From Oxalobacteraceae bacterium OTU3CAMAD1 (GTDB lineage Bacteria; Pseudomonadota; Gammaproteobacteria; Burkholderiales; Burkholderiaceae_D): 64,000 nt of DNA. The notes beneath the pieces were generated by a model. The model was not told the DNA's origin and ran no database searches. It saw nothing but the letters and a program-made list of their open reading frames with translations. Numbering within the stretch: the first letter of the stretch is position 1; each line of letters starts with the position of its first letter. The stretch spans positions 3,720,001 through 3,784,000 of the forward strand of contig CP099650.1 of NCBI GenBank assembly GCA_024123915.1. Direction: 5' to 3'. Below are positions 9,327 through 18,636 of this stretch, in pieces. A program made the translations under genes and the position numbers.

Positions 9327-12300
9327 ATGTCCCAACCCCGCATGTTCCCACCCCGCTATCGATGGGCCGCGGGCCACGCTGTGCGGCGCGCCGCCGCCGC
9401 GTGGCTGACTGCGGGGCTGATGACCTGGTTGCTGGCGGGCGCCCCGGCCGCCGCCCAGCAGTTGCCACTGCGTAACTACGGCCAGTTGGACGGCCTGTCC
9501 AATCTGGTCGTCATGGCGCTGGCCCAGGACCGCGCCGGCTATCTGTGGGTCGGCACCGAGAACGGCTTGTTCCGCTTCGACGGCAATCGGTTCCAGCGCA
9601 TCGACCACGGGCTCGACGACGCTTTGATCAACGCGCTGCATGTGGATGCCGGCGGACGGCTGTGGGTGGGCACGGAGCATGGATTGTTCGTGCTCGACCG
9701 ACAGCGGCTGCTCCCGGTGTCGGGGGCGGACGGCGGCGCGCTGGGGATGGCGACCGGCCAGCGGTTCGCATCGGTGGACGCCGACGAGTTGCTGGTGCTG
9801 GACGAAGGCCAACTGCGGCGGGTGCGGCAGGACGGCAAGGGCGGCTGGCAGGCCACGCCGTTCTACAGCGCGGCGCAAATCGCCGCCACGCCCGGCCTGG
9901 CCGACATCGCCGGCATCCTGCGCGACCCCGACGGCACCTTGTGGCTGGGCTGCGGGCAGGCGCTGTGCCGCCAGCGGGGCGGGGCGCTGACGGTGCTCGG
10001 CGCCGCCCAGGGCCTGCCGGAGCTGCGCTGGTTCGCGCTGCGGCGCGACGCCGAAGGCAAACTCTGGGTGGGAGATTCGAACCGGCTGATGGTGCTCTCG
10101 GCGGACGAACAACACTTTAGCGAGCGCACCCCGGAGAACTTCGGCATGCCGAAAAAAGGCTGGCCGACGCCGCTGTTGCTGGACGGCGACGGCCGCATGC
10201 TCAGCATCACCGACAACGGCGTGTTCCGCATCGGCGCCAAGGGCACGGAGCGTTACGGGGCGGAGCACGGCCTGCGCGTCGGCACCGACCTGCATGCGCT
10301 GCTGCTCGACCGGCACGGCGACTTGTGGATCGGCGTGCCGGGAAACGGCCTGGTGCAGTGGCAAGGCTATCGCCGCTGGGAGAATTGGTCCATGGCCCAG
10401 GGCTTGCCGCATGACGACGTTTGGGCGCTGTTGCGCACGCGCGACGGCGTATTGCACCTCGGTACCGGCGGCGGACTGGTGTCGCAACGCGGCAACCGTT
10501 TCGTGCCGTCGCGCGGCGATCTGGCCCAGCCCCAGCGCTGGACCGCGTTGGCCGAGGACAGGCACGGCGACGTCTGGGCGGGAGGCCAGGGCCGCGTGGT
10601 GCGCCGCGACCGCAACGGCGGCGACGGCCATATCGTGGCGCGTCTGCCCATCAGCGATATCTTCCAATTGTTGTTCGACGCCGACGGCCGCTTGTGGATC
10701 AGCACCCGGCGCGGCCTGTACGTGATCGACGATCCCTACGGGGAACCGGTGGCGCGGCAGGTCGAAGCGGCCGCCGAATTATTGGGCGGACAAGCCGCCT
10801 TTACCAGCGCCTGCCGCGACGCCGGCGGCCGCCTGTGGTTCGCCAGCGACAAGGGATTGCTGCGCCTCGGCATCGACGGCAAGTGGTCGCGGCCGTTGTC
10901 GTCGCGGGCCGACGACTTCTTCCATCTCGTCGCCTGTGACGGCGATACGCTGTGGTTGGGCGACGACGCGCATTTGTGGCGCGCCAACGCGGCCGAATCG
11001 CTGCCGCAAAAGCGCCAGCTCGAGCACGCCGTGCTGGACGGCAGGAGGCTGCAATCGCTGCTGGTGGACCGGCGCCACTGGCTGTGGCTGGGCACCGACG
11101 CCGGGCTGATGGTGTGGAACGGGCGGCGCTGGCGCCTGTTCAACCAGCAAAGCGGCATGGTGTGGAACGACAGCAACCAGAACGCGCTCATGGAGGATCG
11201 CGACGGCGCGATCTGGGTGGGCACCAGCAACGGCGCGGCCCACCTGCTGCGGCCCGAGGAGCTGTTCGGACCGCACACCATTCCGCTGCAGCTGGCGTCC
11301 ATGCGCTATGGCGGCAGTGCGCTGACGGGCGCGGGCGCGGTGGCGCCGTGGAGCGGCGCCGCGCTGGACGTGCAACTGGCGGCGCCGGTGTTCCAGAACC
11401 ACGAATCGCTGGCCTACCGCTACCGCCTGCTCGGCCAGGAGGAGCAATGGACGACCAGCAAAAACGGCGAGCTGCGCTACGCGGCGCTGGCGCCCGGCAA
11501 GTACCGCCTGCAAGTGGTGGCCGACCACGGCGCGCTGCAGACCAGCTCGGCCATGCTCGACCTGCCGCTGACCATCAGCCCGCCGTGGTGGCGCACGCTG
11601 TGGGCGTATGCCGGCGCCGCGCTGCTGGTCGTCGGCGCGCTGTTCTATGCCTACCGGCTGCGGATCTGGAAGCTGGCGGCGCAGCGCGACGCGCTCGAGC
11701 GGGAGGTGGCGGCGCGCACGGCCGAGGTGCTGCGGCAAAAAGCGCTGGCCGACCAGCAGCGCCGCGAGGCGCAATCGGCCCGGGCCAGGGCGGAGGAGGC
11801 GACCCAGGCCAAGTCGATGTTCCTGGCCAATATGAGTCACGAGATCCGCACGCCGATGAACGCGGTGATCGGCTTGTCGCACCTGGTGCTGGCCGGCGAA
11901 CTGCCGGCCGGGCAGCGCGACTACATTCAGAAGATCCACAACGCCGGCAACTCGCTGCTGGGCATCATCAACGACATCCTGGATTTCTCCAAGATCGAGG
12001 CGGGCAAGCTCGACATCGCCTACGCCGACTTCGACCTCGACGACACGCTGGCGCACGTCGCCGTCATCAGCGCCGGCGGCATCGGCGACAAGGCGCTGGA
12101 ATGCCATTTCGACGTGGCCGCCGAGGTGCCGCGCGGCCTGCGCGGCGACGCCCAGCGCCTGGGGCAGGTGCTGATCAACCTGCTCAACAACGCGCTCAAG
12201 TTCACCTTGCGCGGCGAGGTGGGGCTGGACGTGCGCATGCTCGAGCAGCAGGCCGGGAGGGTGCGGTTGGAGTTCAGCGTGCGCGACACCGGCATCGGCA

Positions 12301-13595
12301 TGTCGGAAGAACAGATGGGACGGTTGTTCCAGGCGTTCACCCAGGCCGACAATTCCGCCAGCCGCCGCTTTGGCGGCACCGGGCTGGGCCTGAGTATCTG
12401 CCAGAACCTGGTCGGCTTGATGGGCGGCACCATCCGCGTCGAGAGCGAATTCGGCGTCGGCAGCCGTTTCATCGTCGAGCTCTGGCTGGAGCGCGCCGCT
12501 GCCGCGACGGCGCCGCATCCGGCGCCCGGCCAGCGCGCCTGCATCCCGCAATTCAAGGGCACGCGGGTGTTGCTGGTCGAGGACAACGACATCAACCAGG
12601 AGATCGCCGTGGGCTTGCTGGGCGCCTGCGGGATCGAGGTCGACCTCGCGGTCAACGGCCGCGAGGCCATCGATCTGCTGCAGGCGGCCGGCATGGAGCG
12701 GTATTACCAGCTGGTCTTCATGGACTTGCACATGCCGGAGCTCGACGGCCACGCCGCCACCATGCGCTTGCGCGGGGACGCGCGCTTCGACGCGCTGCCG
12801 ATCATCGCCATGACGGCCAACGCCATGCCGGAGCAACGCCAGCGCTGCATGGAGGAGGGATTCAACGACCATCTCAGCAAACCGCTGATACCGGCCGAAC
12901 TGCACCGCATGCTGCACCAGTACCTGCCCGCCGCCACGGCGGGCCGGCCGGGCGGCGGCGCGGCGGGCGCGCCGGCGGTGGCGCTGCCCGACAGCCTGCC
13001 GGGCCTGGACATGGCGTGCGCCCGGCGCGGTGTCGACGGCGACGAGGCGCTGCTGCTCAAGGTGCTGCGCCTGTTCCGCAGGGACGAGCGCGATTGCGCC
13101 GGCAGGATACGCGCGGCCGTCGCGCGCGGCGACTATCACGCCGCCGGGCGACATGCGCATTCGCTGCGCGGCGTGGCTGCGGGCCTTGGTGCGGCGCCCA
13201 TCGCACTGTTGGCCGAGGAGCTGGAGCAGGCGGCGCGCGGCGCCCCGGCCACGCTGTCGACCATCGGGCCGGCGCTCGAGTCGCTCGACGCCGCGCTGGC
13301 GCTGCTATGCGACGGGCTGGACGCATTTTTGCCGGCGGAGGAGACCGTCGCCGCCGGCCCCGCGCGCACGCGCACGCACGGGGACTGGCTGGACGACTTG
13401 CGGCGGTTGACCGAACTGATGCGCGACGGCGACAGCGGCGCCATCGCCTTGTTCGCCGCGTGCGCGCCGCAATTCAAAACCGACTTCGGCGTTTGGGACG
13501 GCGAAGCGATACAGCGCGGCCTGGACGACCTGGATTTCGAAGGCGCGCACGCGGCCTTGCAATGGGTCATCTACAAGCACGAGCTGGTTTTGTGA
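9327..13595 (+). CDS. Hybrid sensor histidine kinase with beta-propeller sensor, REC and Hpt
   Basis: 1422 residues. Signal peptide (about 1-44), then two seven-bladed Reg_prop-type propellers (repeated W[IV]GT-N-GL motifs, about 50-650) and a Y_Y_Y domain (about 660-750), all periplasmic. A TM helix at about 755-775 leads to a coiled linker. The HisKA phospho-acceptor is H838 ([10 protein letters not shown]). A HATPase_c domain follows ([20 protein letters not shown]). The receiver domain has D1133 ([10 protein letters not shown]) and the C-terminal Hpt domain has H1278 (AHSLRG). This is the one-polypeptide phosphorelay class common for polysaccharide sensing in Bacteroidetes and some proteobacteria. 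The adjacent GH9 glucanase gene fits that, but the ligand is inference. Confidence 0.93.
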   Translation: MSQPRMFPPRYRWAAGHAVRRAAAAWLTAGLMTWLLAGAPAAAQQLPLRNYGQLDGLSNLVVMALAQDRAGYLWVGTENGLFRFDGNRFQRIDHGLDDALINALHVDAGGRLWVGTEHGLFVLDRQRLLPVSGADGGALGMATGQRFASVDADELLVLDEGQLRRVRQDGKGGWQATPFYSAAQIAATPGLADIAGILRDPDGTLWLGCGQALCRQRGGALTVLGAAQGLPELRWFALRRDAEGKLWVGDSNRLMVLSADEQHFSERTPENFGMPKKGWPTPLLLDGDGRMLSITDNGVFRIGAKGTERYGAEHGLRVGTDLHALLLDRHGDLWIGVPGNGLVQWQGYRRWENWSMAQGLPHDDVWALLRTRDGVLHLGTGGGLVSQRGNRFVPSRGDLAQPQRWTALAEDRHGDVWAGGQGRVVRRDRNGGDGHIVARLPISDIFQLLFDADGRLWISTRRGLYVIDDPYGEPVARQVEAAAELLGGQAAFTSACRDAGGRLWFASDKGLLRLGIDGKWSRPLSSRADDFFHLVACDGDTLWLGDDAHLWRANAAESLPQKRQLEHAVLDGRRLQSLLVDRRHWLWLGTDAGLMVWNGRRWRLFNQQSGMVWNDSNQNALMEDRDGAIWVGTSNGAAHLLRPEELFGPHTIPLQLASMRYGGSALTGAGAVAPWSGAALDVQLAAPVFQNHESLAYRYRLLGQEEQWTTSKNGELRYAALAPGKYRLQVVADHGALQTSSAMLDLPLTISPPWWRTLWAYAGAALLVVGALFYAYRLRIWKLAAQRDALEREVAARTAEVLRQKALADQQRREAQSARARAEEATQAKSMFLANMSHEIRTPMNAVIGLSHLVLAGELPAGQRDYIQKIHNAGNSLLGIINDILDFSKIEAGKLDIAYADFDLDDTLAHVAVISAGGIGDKALECHFDVAAEVPRGLRGDAQRLGQVLINLLNNALKFTLRGEVGLDVRMLEQQAGRVRLEFSVRDTGIGMSEEQMGRLFQAFTQADNSASRRFGGTGLGLSICQNLVGLMGGTIRVESEFGVGSRFIVELWLERAAAATAPHPAPGQRACIPQFKGTRVLLVEDNDINQEIAVGLLGACGIEVDLAVNGREAIDLLQAAGMERYYQLVFMDLHMPELDGHAATMRLRGDARFDALPIIAMTANAMPEQRQRCMEEGFNDHLSKPLIPAELHRMLHQYLPAATAGRPGGGAAGAPAVALPDSLPGLDMACARRGVDGDEALLLKVLRLFRRDERDCAGRIRAAVARGDYHAAGRHAHSLRGVAAGLGAAPIALLAEELEQAARGAPATLSTIGPALESLDAALALLCDGLDAFLPAEETVAAGPARTRTHGDWLDDLRRLTELMRDGDSGAIALFAACAPQFKTDFGVWDGEAIQRGLDDLDFEGAHAALQWVIYKHELVL

Positions 13596-13623
13596 GCGGG
13601 CCGGCCGCCCGCGTTTGACTTTT
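13596..13623 (+). terminator. Terminator of hybrid kinase gene
   Basis: GCGGGC - CGGCC - GCCCGC stem directly after the stop, followed by a T-containing tail. The tail overlaps the -35 region assigned to the next gene. Confidence 0.45.
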
Positions 13624-13661
13624 ACCGCAAAGCGCGAGACTATAATGTGAAAACGTTTTCA
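13615..13661 (+). promoter_or_regulatory. GH9 promoter with LacI-type operator
   Basis: TTGACT (13615-13620) and TATAAT (13641-13646) resemble -35/-10 boxes, though with a long 20-nt spacer. The perfect 14-bp palindrome TGAAAACGTTTTCA (13648-13661) starts 2 nt after the -10 box. Its central CG and AAAACG/CGTTTT arms are typical of LacI/GalR-family operators that control sugar genes. No LacI-type gene is in the window. Confidence 0.55.
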
Positions 13662-13679
13662 TAATATAGAGGAGCATCG

Positions 13680-15467
13680 TTGAAACCAGCACCAATCCGC
13701 CGTAGAGGCGCAGGAAAAATCACCGCGATGGCGGCCTTGTTGCCGCTGTTGGCCGCCGTGGGCCATGGCCACGCCGCGCCCGCCGCGCTTGCGGGCGACC
13801 GTGAAATCAAACTCGACCAGGTCGGCTACCTGCCCGGATCGGCCAAAGTGGCCGTGGTCCCGAACGTGGACGGCGCCGCCTTCACTGTCGTCAAGGCCGG
13901 CAGCGACACCGTCGTGATGCGCGGCACCTTAGGGGCGGCGGCGGCCTACGCGCCGGCGGCCGAAACCGTCCGCTTGGCCAACTTCAGCGATCTGGCGGCG
14001 CCGGGGCGCTACCAGCTGCGCGTGGCGGGACTGCCCGATTCGGCGCCGTTCACGGTCGGGGCGGACGCCTATCAGGCGCTCAACGCCGCCGCGATCAAGG
14101 CCTACTACTTGAACCGCGCAGGCATCGCCTTGCCCGAGAAACATGCCGGGATCTTCGCCCGGAAGGCGGGGCATCCGGACACCAACGTGCTGATCCACGA
14201 ATCGGCAGCCAGCGCCGCGCGCCCGGCCGGCACCGTCATTTCCAGCCCCAAGGGCTGGTACGACGCCGGCGACTACAACAAATACATCGTCAACTCGGGC
14301 GTCACCATGTACACCTTGCTGGCCGCCTACGAGGACGCCCCGGCGTTCTACAAGGCGCAGAATCTCAACATCCCCGAGAGCGGCAACGGCATTCCCGACC
14401 TCCTCAACGAGGTGTTGTGGAACCTGGACTGGATGCTCACCATGCAGGACCCCGCCGATGGCGGCGTCTACCACAAGCTGACCGACAAGTCCTTCGATGG
14501 CATGGTGATGCCGGACCAGGCCAAACAGCAGCGCTACGTGGTGCAAAAGACCACCGCCGCAGCGCTCGACTTCGCCGCCGTGATGGCGACTGCGAGTCGC
14601 GTGCTCAAGCCGTATGACGGCAAGTTGAACGGGATCTCGGCGCGCGCGCTGGCCGCGTCCAAGGCCGCCTGGCAGTGGGCGCAGAAAAATCCCGCCGTTT
14701 ATTATGTCCAGCCCAAGGACATCCGCACCGGCGAGTACGGCGACAAGAACGTGAGCGACGAGTTCGGCTGGGCGGCGGCCGAACTGTATATCAGCACCGG
14801 CGACGACGCCTATTACAAGGCGATGGGGGCGCCCGCGCTGAAGGCGACCATTCCGTCGTGGAGCGATGTGGGCGGGCTGGCCTGGATGTCGCTGGCGCGC
14901 CACCGCAAGCAGCTGACGCCGGCCGCCGACCAGGCGCTGATCGCCGCCCGGATAGACGGCCTGGCCGGCGATCTGGCCAAGGTGTGGAAGGACTCGGCCT
15001 ACGGCATCACCATGCAGGCCGGCGACTATGTCTGGGGTAGCAGCGCCGTGGTGTTGAACCAGTCGATGATGCTGCTGCAAGGCTACCGGCTGAACGGCAA
15101 GCGCGAGTATCTGCATGCGGCCCAGTCCGGGCTGGACTATGTGCTCGGTCGCAACGCGGTCGGCACTTCCTTTGTCACCGGCTATGGAGCGCGGTCAGCG
15201 CTGCACCCGCACCATCGGCCGTCGGCGGCTGACGGCATCGCGGCGCCGGTCCCCGGCTTCCTGGTCGGCGGGCCGCAGCCTGGCCAGCAGGACAAGGGCG
15301 ATTGCCCTGTGCCGTATCCGTCGGCGGCGGCGGCCAAGTCCTGGTTGGACCACGACTGCTCCTACGCCAGCAATGAAATCGCCATCAACTGGAACGCGCC
15401 GCTGGTGTACGTGTCCGGGGCGATCCAGGCGCTGACGCCGGCGCCGGAGGGGTTGTCAAAAAAGTAA
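13680..15467 (+). CDS. Glycoside hydrolase family 9 (endoglucanase-type), secreted
   Basis: 595 residues from a TTG start preceded by AGAGGAG. Signal peptide about 1-35 (ends HGHAA-PAA). An N-terminal CelD_N immunoglobulin-like domain (about 40-130, IKLDQVGYLP) precedes the (alpha/alpha)6 catalytic domain. The GH9 catalytic aspartates are in DAGDYNKY (D195 and D198) and the general acid is E566 in ASNEIAINWN. The C-terminal HHRPSAAD segment is the conserved GH9 His signature region. It would hydrolyse beta-1,4 (or mixed) glucans in the periplasm or outside. The gene lies behind a LacI-type palindrome and next to a propeller-type kinase. Confidence 0.9.
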   Translation: MKPAPIRRRGAGKITAMAALLPLLAAVGHGHAAPAALAGDREIKLDQVGYLPGSAKVAVVPNVDGAAFTVVKAGSDTVVMRGTLGAAAAYAPAAETVRLANFSDLAAPGRYQLRVAGLPDSAPFTVGADAYQALNAAAIKAYYLNRAGIALPEKHAGIFARKAGHPDTNVLIHESAASAARPAGTVISSPKGWYDAGDYNKYIVNSGVTMYTLLAAYEDAPAFYKAQNLNIPESGNGIPDLLNEVLWNLDWMLTMQDPADGGVYHKLTDKSFDGMVMPDQAKQQRYVVQKTTAAALDFAAVMATASRVLKPYDGKLNGISARALAASKAAWQWAQKNPAVYYVQPKDIRTGEYGDKNVSDEFGWAAAELYISTGDDAYYKAMGAPALKATIPSWSDVGGLAWMSLARHRKQLTPAADQALIAARIDGLAGDLAKVWKDSAYGITMQAGDYVWGSSAVVLNQSMMLLQGYRLNGKREYLHAAQSGLDYVLGRNAVGTSFVTGYGARSALHPHHRPSAADGIAAPVPGFLVGGPQPGQQDKGDCPVPYPSAAAAKSWLDHDCSYASNEIAINWNAPLVYVSGAIQALTPAPEGLSKK

Positions 15468-15526
15468 GCGCCGCAACGCATAGTTGTGTATAAAGACACT
15501 TCGCTCAGCCAACGTCGTGTCAGTCT

Positions 15527-17425
15527 ATGAATCACCGTCGCATTCGCACCATCCTGTGGGCGGCCGTTCTGGGTTTTTGCCTGGGCGGCTGTTCCCTGGT
15601 CAAGCTCAAGGATAACTCCAGCGCGTTTTACTCGTCCACCGTGCTTGCCGGCTACGTCACCAGCGCGGTTCCATGGGACAAACCGGTGGTGGTCGCCGCC
15701 TATGCCCGCCACGGCAGCGATGGCCGGCCCGACATCGTTCACCACGCGGTATTGCATGAAGCCGGCGGTTATGAGCTGATCGTGCCCAAGGGCGATTACG
15801 CCGTTTTCGCGTTCGGCGACGCCAACGGTAACCTGGCCTTGGACGCGGGCGAACCGTTCGGCGCCTACACGACGGAGCCGGTGCGGGCCAGCGGCGCCGG
15901 CGCGCTGATCAATCTGGATTTCGCCATATCGAACCTGGCGCCGCCGCGAGAGCGCGCGGTGCCGCTTGGCACGTCCGTCGCCGGACGCCCGGCGCACAGC
16001 ACCCAGGGCGGCGCCATCGCCAGCCTGGACGATCCCCTGTTTTCGGCGGAATCCGGGCGGCGGGGCTATTGGGCGCCGGTCGAGTTCTTCAAGGAGGTGG
16101 GCGGCAACATCTACTTTCTGGACGAGTATGATCCGGCCAAGACGCCGATTTTATTCGTCCATGGCGCGGCGGGGTCGCCGCAGGACTGGCGCTATTTTGT
16201 CGAGCATCTGGACCGTAGCCGCTACCAGCCGTGGATTTTTTACTATCCGTCCGGGGCTTCGCTCGATTCGATGTCCTATCTGCTGTACTGGAAGCTGGGC
16301 AATCTGCAGCGGCGCTACCACTTCAACCGGCTCTACCTGACCGCGCACAGCATGGGCGGCCTGGTCGCTCGGTCCTTTCTGGCCACCTACGGCGATCAAT
16401 TTCCCTCCATTAAGCTGTTCGTCAGCCTGTCCTCGCCGTGGGGCGGGGACCCGGCGGCCGACCAGGGCGTGGCTTACTCGCCAGCCGTCATCCCGTCGTG
16501 GCGCGATGTGCGGTCCGGCGGCCGCTTCGTGCACAAGCTGTTCGACAAGCCCTTGCCGCGCGACCTGGACTATTACCTGTTCTTCGGCCATGGCGGCCGT
16601 TACAGCCTGCTGCGCCAGGCCAGCAGCGATGGCGTCATCACGCTCGACAGCCAGCTGCGCCCGGCGGCCCAGGCCGAGGCCAGGCGGGTGTTCGGCTACG
16701 GCGCCGACCACGTCGGCATATTGTCGTCGCCGGCGGCCTTCGCGCAGTATGCTGCGCTGCTCGGGGAGGCCGACCGCAAAGGCGGCGAGTCCCGCGCCGC
16801 GCGGGAGGGCCGCTTGCGCCTGGGTTTTTCCTACGCGCCGGGAAGCGGGGCTGCGGCGGCCCAACCCGTGTTGGTGCTCACGCCCGAGCAAGCGGGCGGC
16901 GAGCCGATCGTCGTGCCGATCAGCGCGCTCGACAACGGCCGCGAACTTGGGCCGTTCCCGGCCGGCGCCTATCGCGCGGGCCTCGTCGCGCGCGCCTTCC
17001 GCAGTAAGCCCGCGAGCGTGCCGGTCACCATCGGCGCCGGCGCGACCGCCGACCTGGCTTTTCTGCTCGCGCCGCAGGGAACCTTGTCCGGTTACATCGG
17101 CGCCGACGTGACCTCTGCGGACAATCCGGCCGGCAGTTTTCGCGAGGGGCGCCGCGACATCGGCATCGAGTCGATCGTGCTGACCGACGGCAAGGACCGG
17201 CGCGAGATCCGGCCCGCCGGGGACTCCCGGGACCGGTCCTTCGACGCCTATCTGGCGGGCGAGGATTATGCCTTCGGTTCCTTCTTTTCCTTCGTCGGCC
17301 TGAACGAAGGCGACTATGAGTTGACGATCAAGGTGAGCGGATTTCAGCCGTACCGGCAAACCTATTCCGTAGCGCCGGGGAAGTACGGTTACCTGACCCC
17401 GATCGATTTGGATCCATTGCGGTGA
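15527..17425 (+). CDS. Lipoprotein alpha/beta hydrolase (esterase/lipase-like)
   Basis: 632 residues. Lipobox LGGC near residue 23. An N-terminal beta-sandwich region is followed by an alpha/beta hydrolase core beginning ILFVHGAAGSPQDW (oxyanion HG motif). The nucleophile elbow is AHSMGG with S275. A catalytic His is probably in the YGADHVGI segment, with Asp not assigned. The C-terminal ~190 residues look like beta-rich carboxypeptidase-regulatory-like domains. Probably anchored in the outer or inner membrane facing the periplasm. Substrate unknown. It is not obviously co-transcribed with the GH9 gene (59-nt gap). Confidence 0.8.
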   Translation: MNHRRIRTILWAAVLGFCLGGCSLVKLKDNSSAFYSSTVLAGYVTSAVPWDKPVVVAAYARHGSDGRPDIVHHAVLHEAGGYELIVPKGDYAVFAFGDANGNLALDAGEPFGAYTTEPVRASGAGALINLDFAISNLAPPRERAVPLGTSVAGRPAHSTQGGAIASLDDPLFSAESGRRGYWAPVEFFKEVGGNIYFLDEYDPAKTPILFVHGAAGSPQDWRYFVEHLDRSRYQPWIFYYPSGASLDSMSYLLYWKLGNLQRRYHFNRLYLTAHSMGGLVARSFLATYGDQFPSIKLFVSLSSPWGGDPAADQGVAYSPAVIPSWRDVRSGGRFVHKLFDKPLPRDLDYYLFFGHGGRYSLLRQASSDGVITLDSQLRPAAQAEARRVFGYGADHVGILSSPAAFAQYAALLGEADRKGGESRAAREGRLRLGFSYAPGSGAAAAQPVLVLTPEQAGGEPIVVPISALDNGRELGPFPAGAYRAGLVARAFRSKPASVPVTIGAGATADLAFLLAPQGTLSGYIGADVTSADNPAGSFREGRRDIGIESIVLTDGKDRREIRPAGDSRDRSFDAYLAGEDYAFGSFFSFVGLNEGDYELTIKVSGFQPYRQTYSVAPGKYGYLTPIDLDPLR

Positions 17426-17435
17426 GAGTCGCCGG

Positions 17436-17535
17436 ACGGTTCAGCCCTTGCCGGCCAGGCGGGCACGGCATGCCGGTGGGCTTCTTGAACACGGCGCTGA
17501 AGTGCGCCTGGGTGCGCTGCCGCACATAAGTGGAA
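17436..17535 (-). pseudogene. Remnant of an AraC-type regulator C-terminus
   Basis: On the minus strand one frame reads YVRQRTQAHFSAVFKKPTGM, the second helix-turn-helix end of AraC/XylS proteins. After MPC the sense continues in another frame as RARLAGKG and stop. The fragment is ~30 codons with a frame change and no upstream DNA-binding half, so it is a decayed gene end between the hydrolase and the LpxR-like gene. Confidence 0.45.
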
Positions 17536-17625
17536 GATCCATCGCGCGCGCCCGGGGGCGCACGATTGATCGTCGTGCGATTTCGATTATGATGGGCTTC
17601 GTTGCCAGTGTGTCATGCCCGCATA

Positions 17626-18621
17626 ATGAAAATACGCCCAAGCCCACTCCAGTTCGCCAGTCTGCTTCTCTGTTCGATGTTTTCCTGCGCGCCAGCGAGC
17701 GCGGAGGAAGGCCGCCTATCCCTCATGGTGCAAAACGACGTGTTTGTCGGCAGCGACGGCGGCGGCTACACCAGCGGCATCACCTTGTCGCATCTGCGCA
17801 GCGTGTCGCCCGGCGAGTCGTCGATCGCGCCGCTGCCGGTGCTCGGGACGGTGGCGCCGTGGCTCGGCGTCGGCCCCGCCGCGTTGACCCGGTTTTCGCT
17901 CAACCAGATCCTGGTGACGCCGCGTGACATCACCCGCAAGGAGCCCGATCCGCTCGACGCCCCCTATGTCGGCGCATTGTGGTTTGGCGCGGGGCAAGTG
18001 TCGGTCGACAACAACGTGGCGGACATGTTCGGCCTGCGTCTTGGCGTCATCGGCCCCGCCGCTGGAGGGCGCCGCTCGCAAACGCTGATCCACCGCCTGA
18101 TCGGCTCCGATCGTCCGGAAGGCTGGGATTCGCAGGGACCCACGCGTCTGTTGCTGGGGGTGGAGCGTTACCGGGCATGGCGCCTGGCCTCGGCCGGTGC
18201 CGACGATGGCCGGCCGCGCGCCGACGCGATCATATCGGCCGGCGCCACCGCCGGCAACCTGCAATCGTCGATCGGCGCCAGCTTGCTGCTGCGCTACGGC
18301 ACTGGACTCCAACGCAACTTCCCCAGCGCCATCCACCAAGAAATACGCGGCGGCGATCCGGTGTTCCTGGGCAATGGCTGGTTCGTGTATGCCGGCCTGG
18401 TCGGCGACAGGGTGTTTTCGCACGCGGGGATCGGCCGCAACCACTATCCGGAAAACAATATCGCCGAATTGCGTCGCAATCAGACCGTGGCGCTGGCGGG
18501 CATCGCCTACGGTTTCAAGAGCGCATCCGTATCGTTCTCGTTGCAGAACGCCAGCCCGCTGATCACGTCCAGCTCCAAGCGCGAGCCCTACGGTTCGTTG
18601 ACCTTGACGATTCCGTTGTGA
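17626..18621 (+). CDS. LpxR-like (DUF2219) outer membrane protein
   Basis: 331 residues from the ATG at 17626; an upstream TTG at 17602 would place residues before the signal peptide. Signal peptide ends near PASAEE. The mature protein starts with the family signature LSLMVQNDVFVGSDGGGYTSG, close to the EN-D-TD--YTNG pattern of LpxR lipid A 3'-O-deacylase. It has beta-barrel-like alternating segments throughout and a terminal hydrophobic strand. Several LpxR catalytic positions are substituted in appearance (QND for END), so deacylase activity is not certain; an outer membrane barrel location is. Confidence 0.75.
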   Translation: MKIRPSPLQFASLLLCSMFSCAPASAEEGRLSLMVQNDVFVGSDGGGYTSGITLSHLRSVSPGESSIAPLPVLGTVAPWLGVGPAALTRFSLNQILVTPRDITRKEPDPLDAPYVGALWFGAGQVSVDNNVADMFGLRLGVIGPAAGGRRSQTLIHRLIGSDRPEGWDSQGPTRLLLGVERYRAWRLASAGADDGRPRADAIISAGATAGNLQSSIGASLLLRYGTGLQRNFPSAIHQEIRGGDPVFLGNGWFVYAGLVGDRVFSHAGIGRNHYPENNIAELRRNQTVALAGIAYGFKSASVSFSLQNASPLITSSSKREPYGSLTLTIPL

Positions 18622-18636
18622 CGGCGCCTCGCCGCG

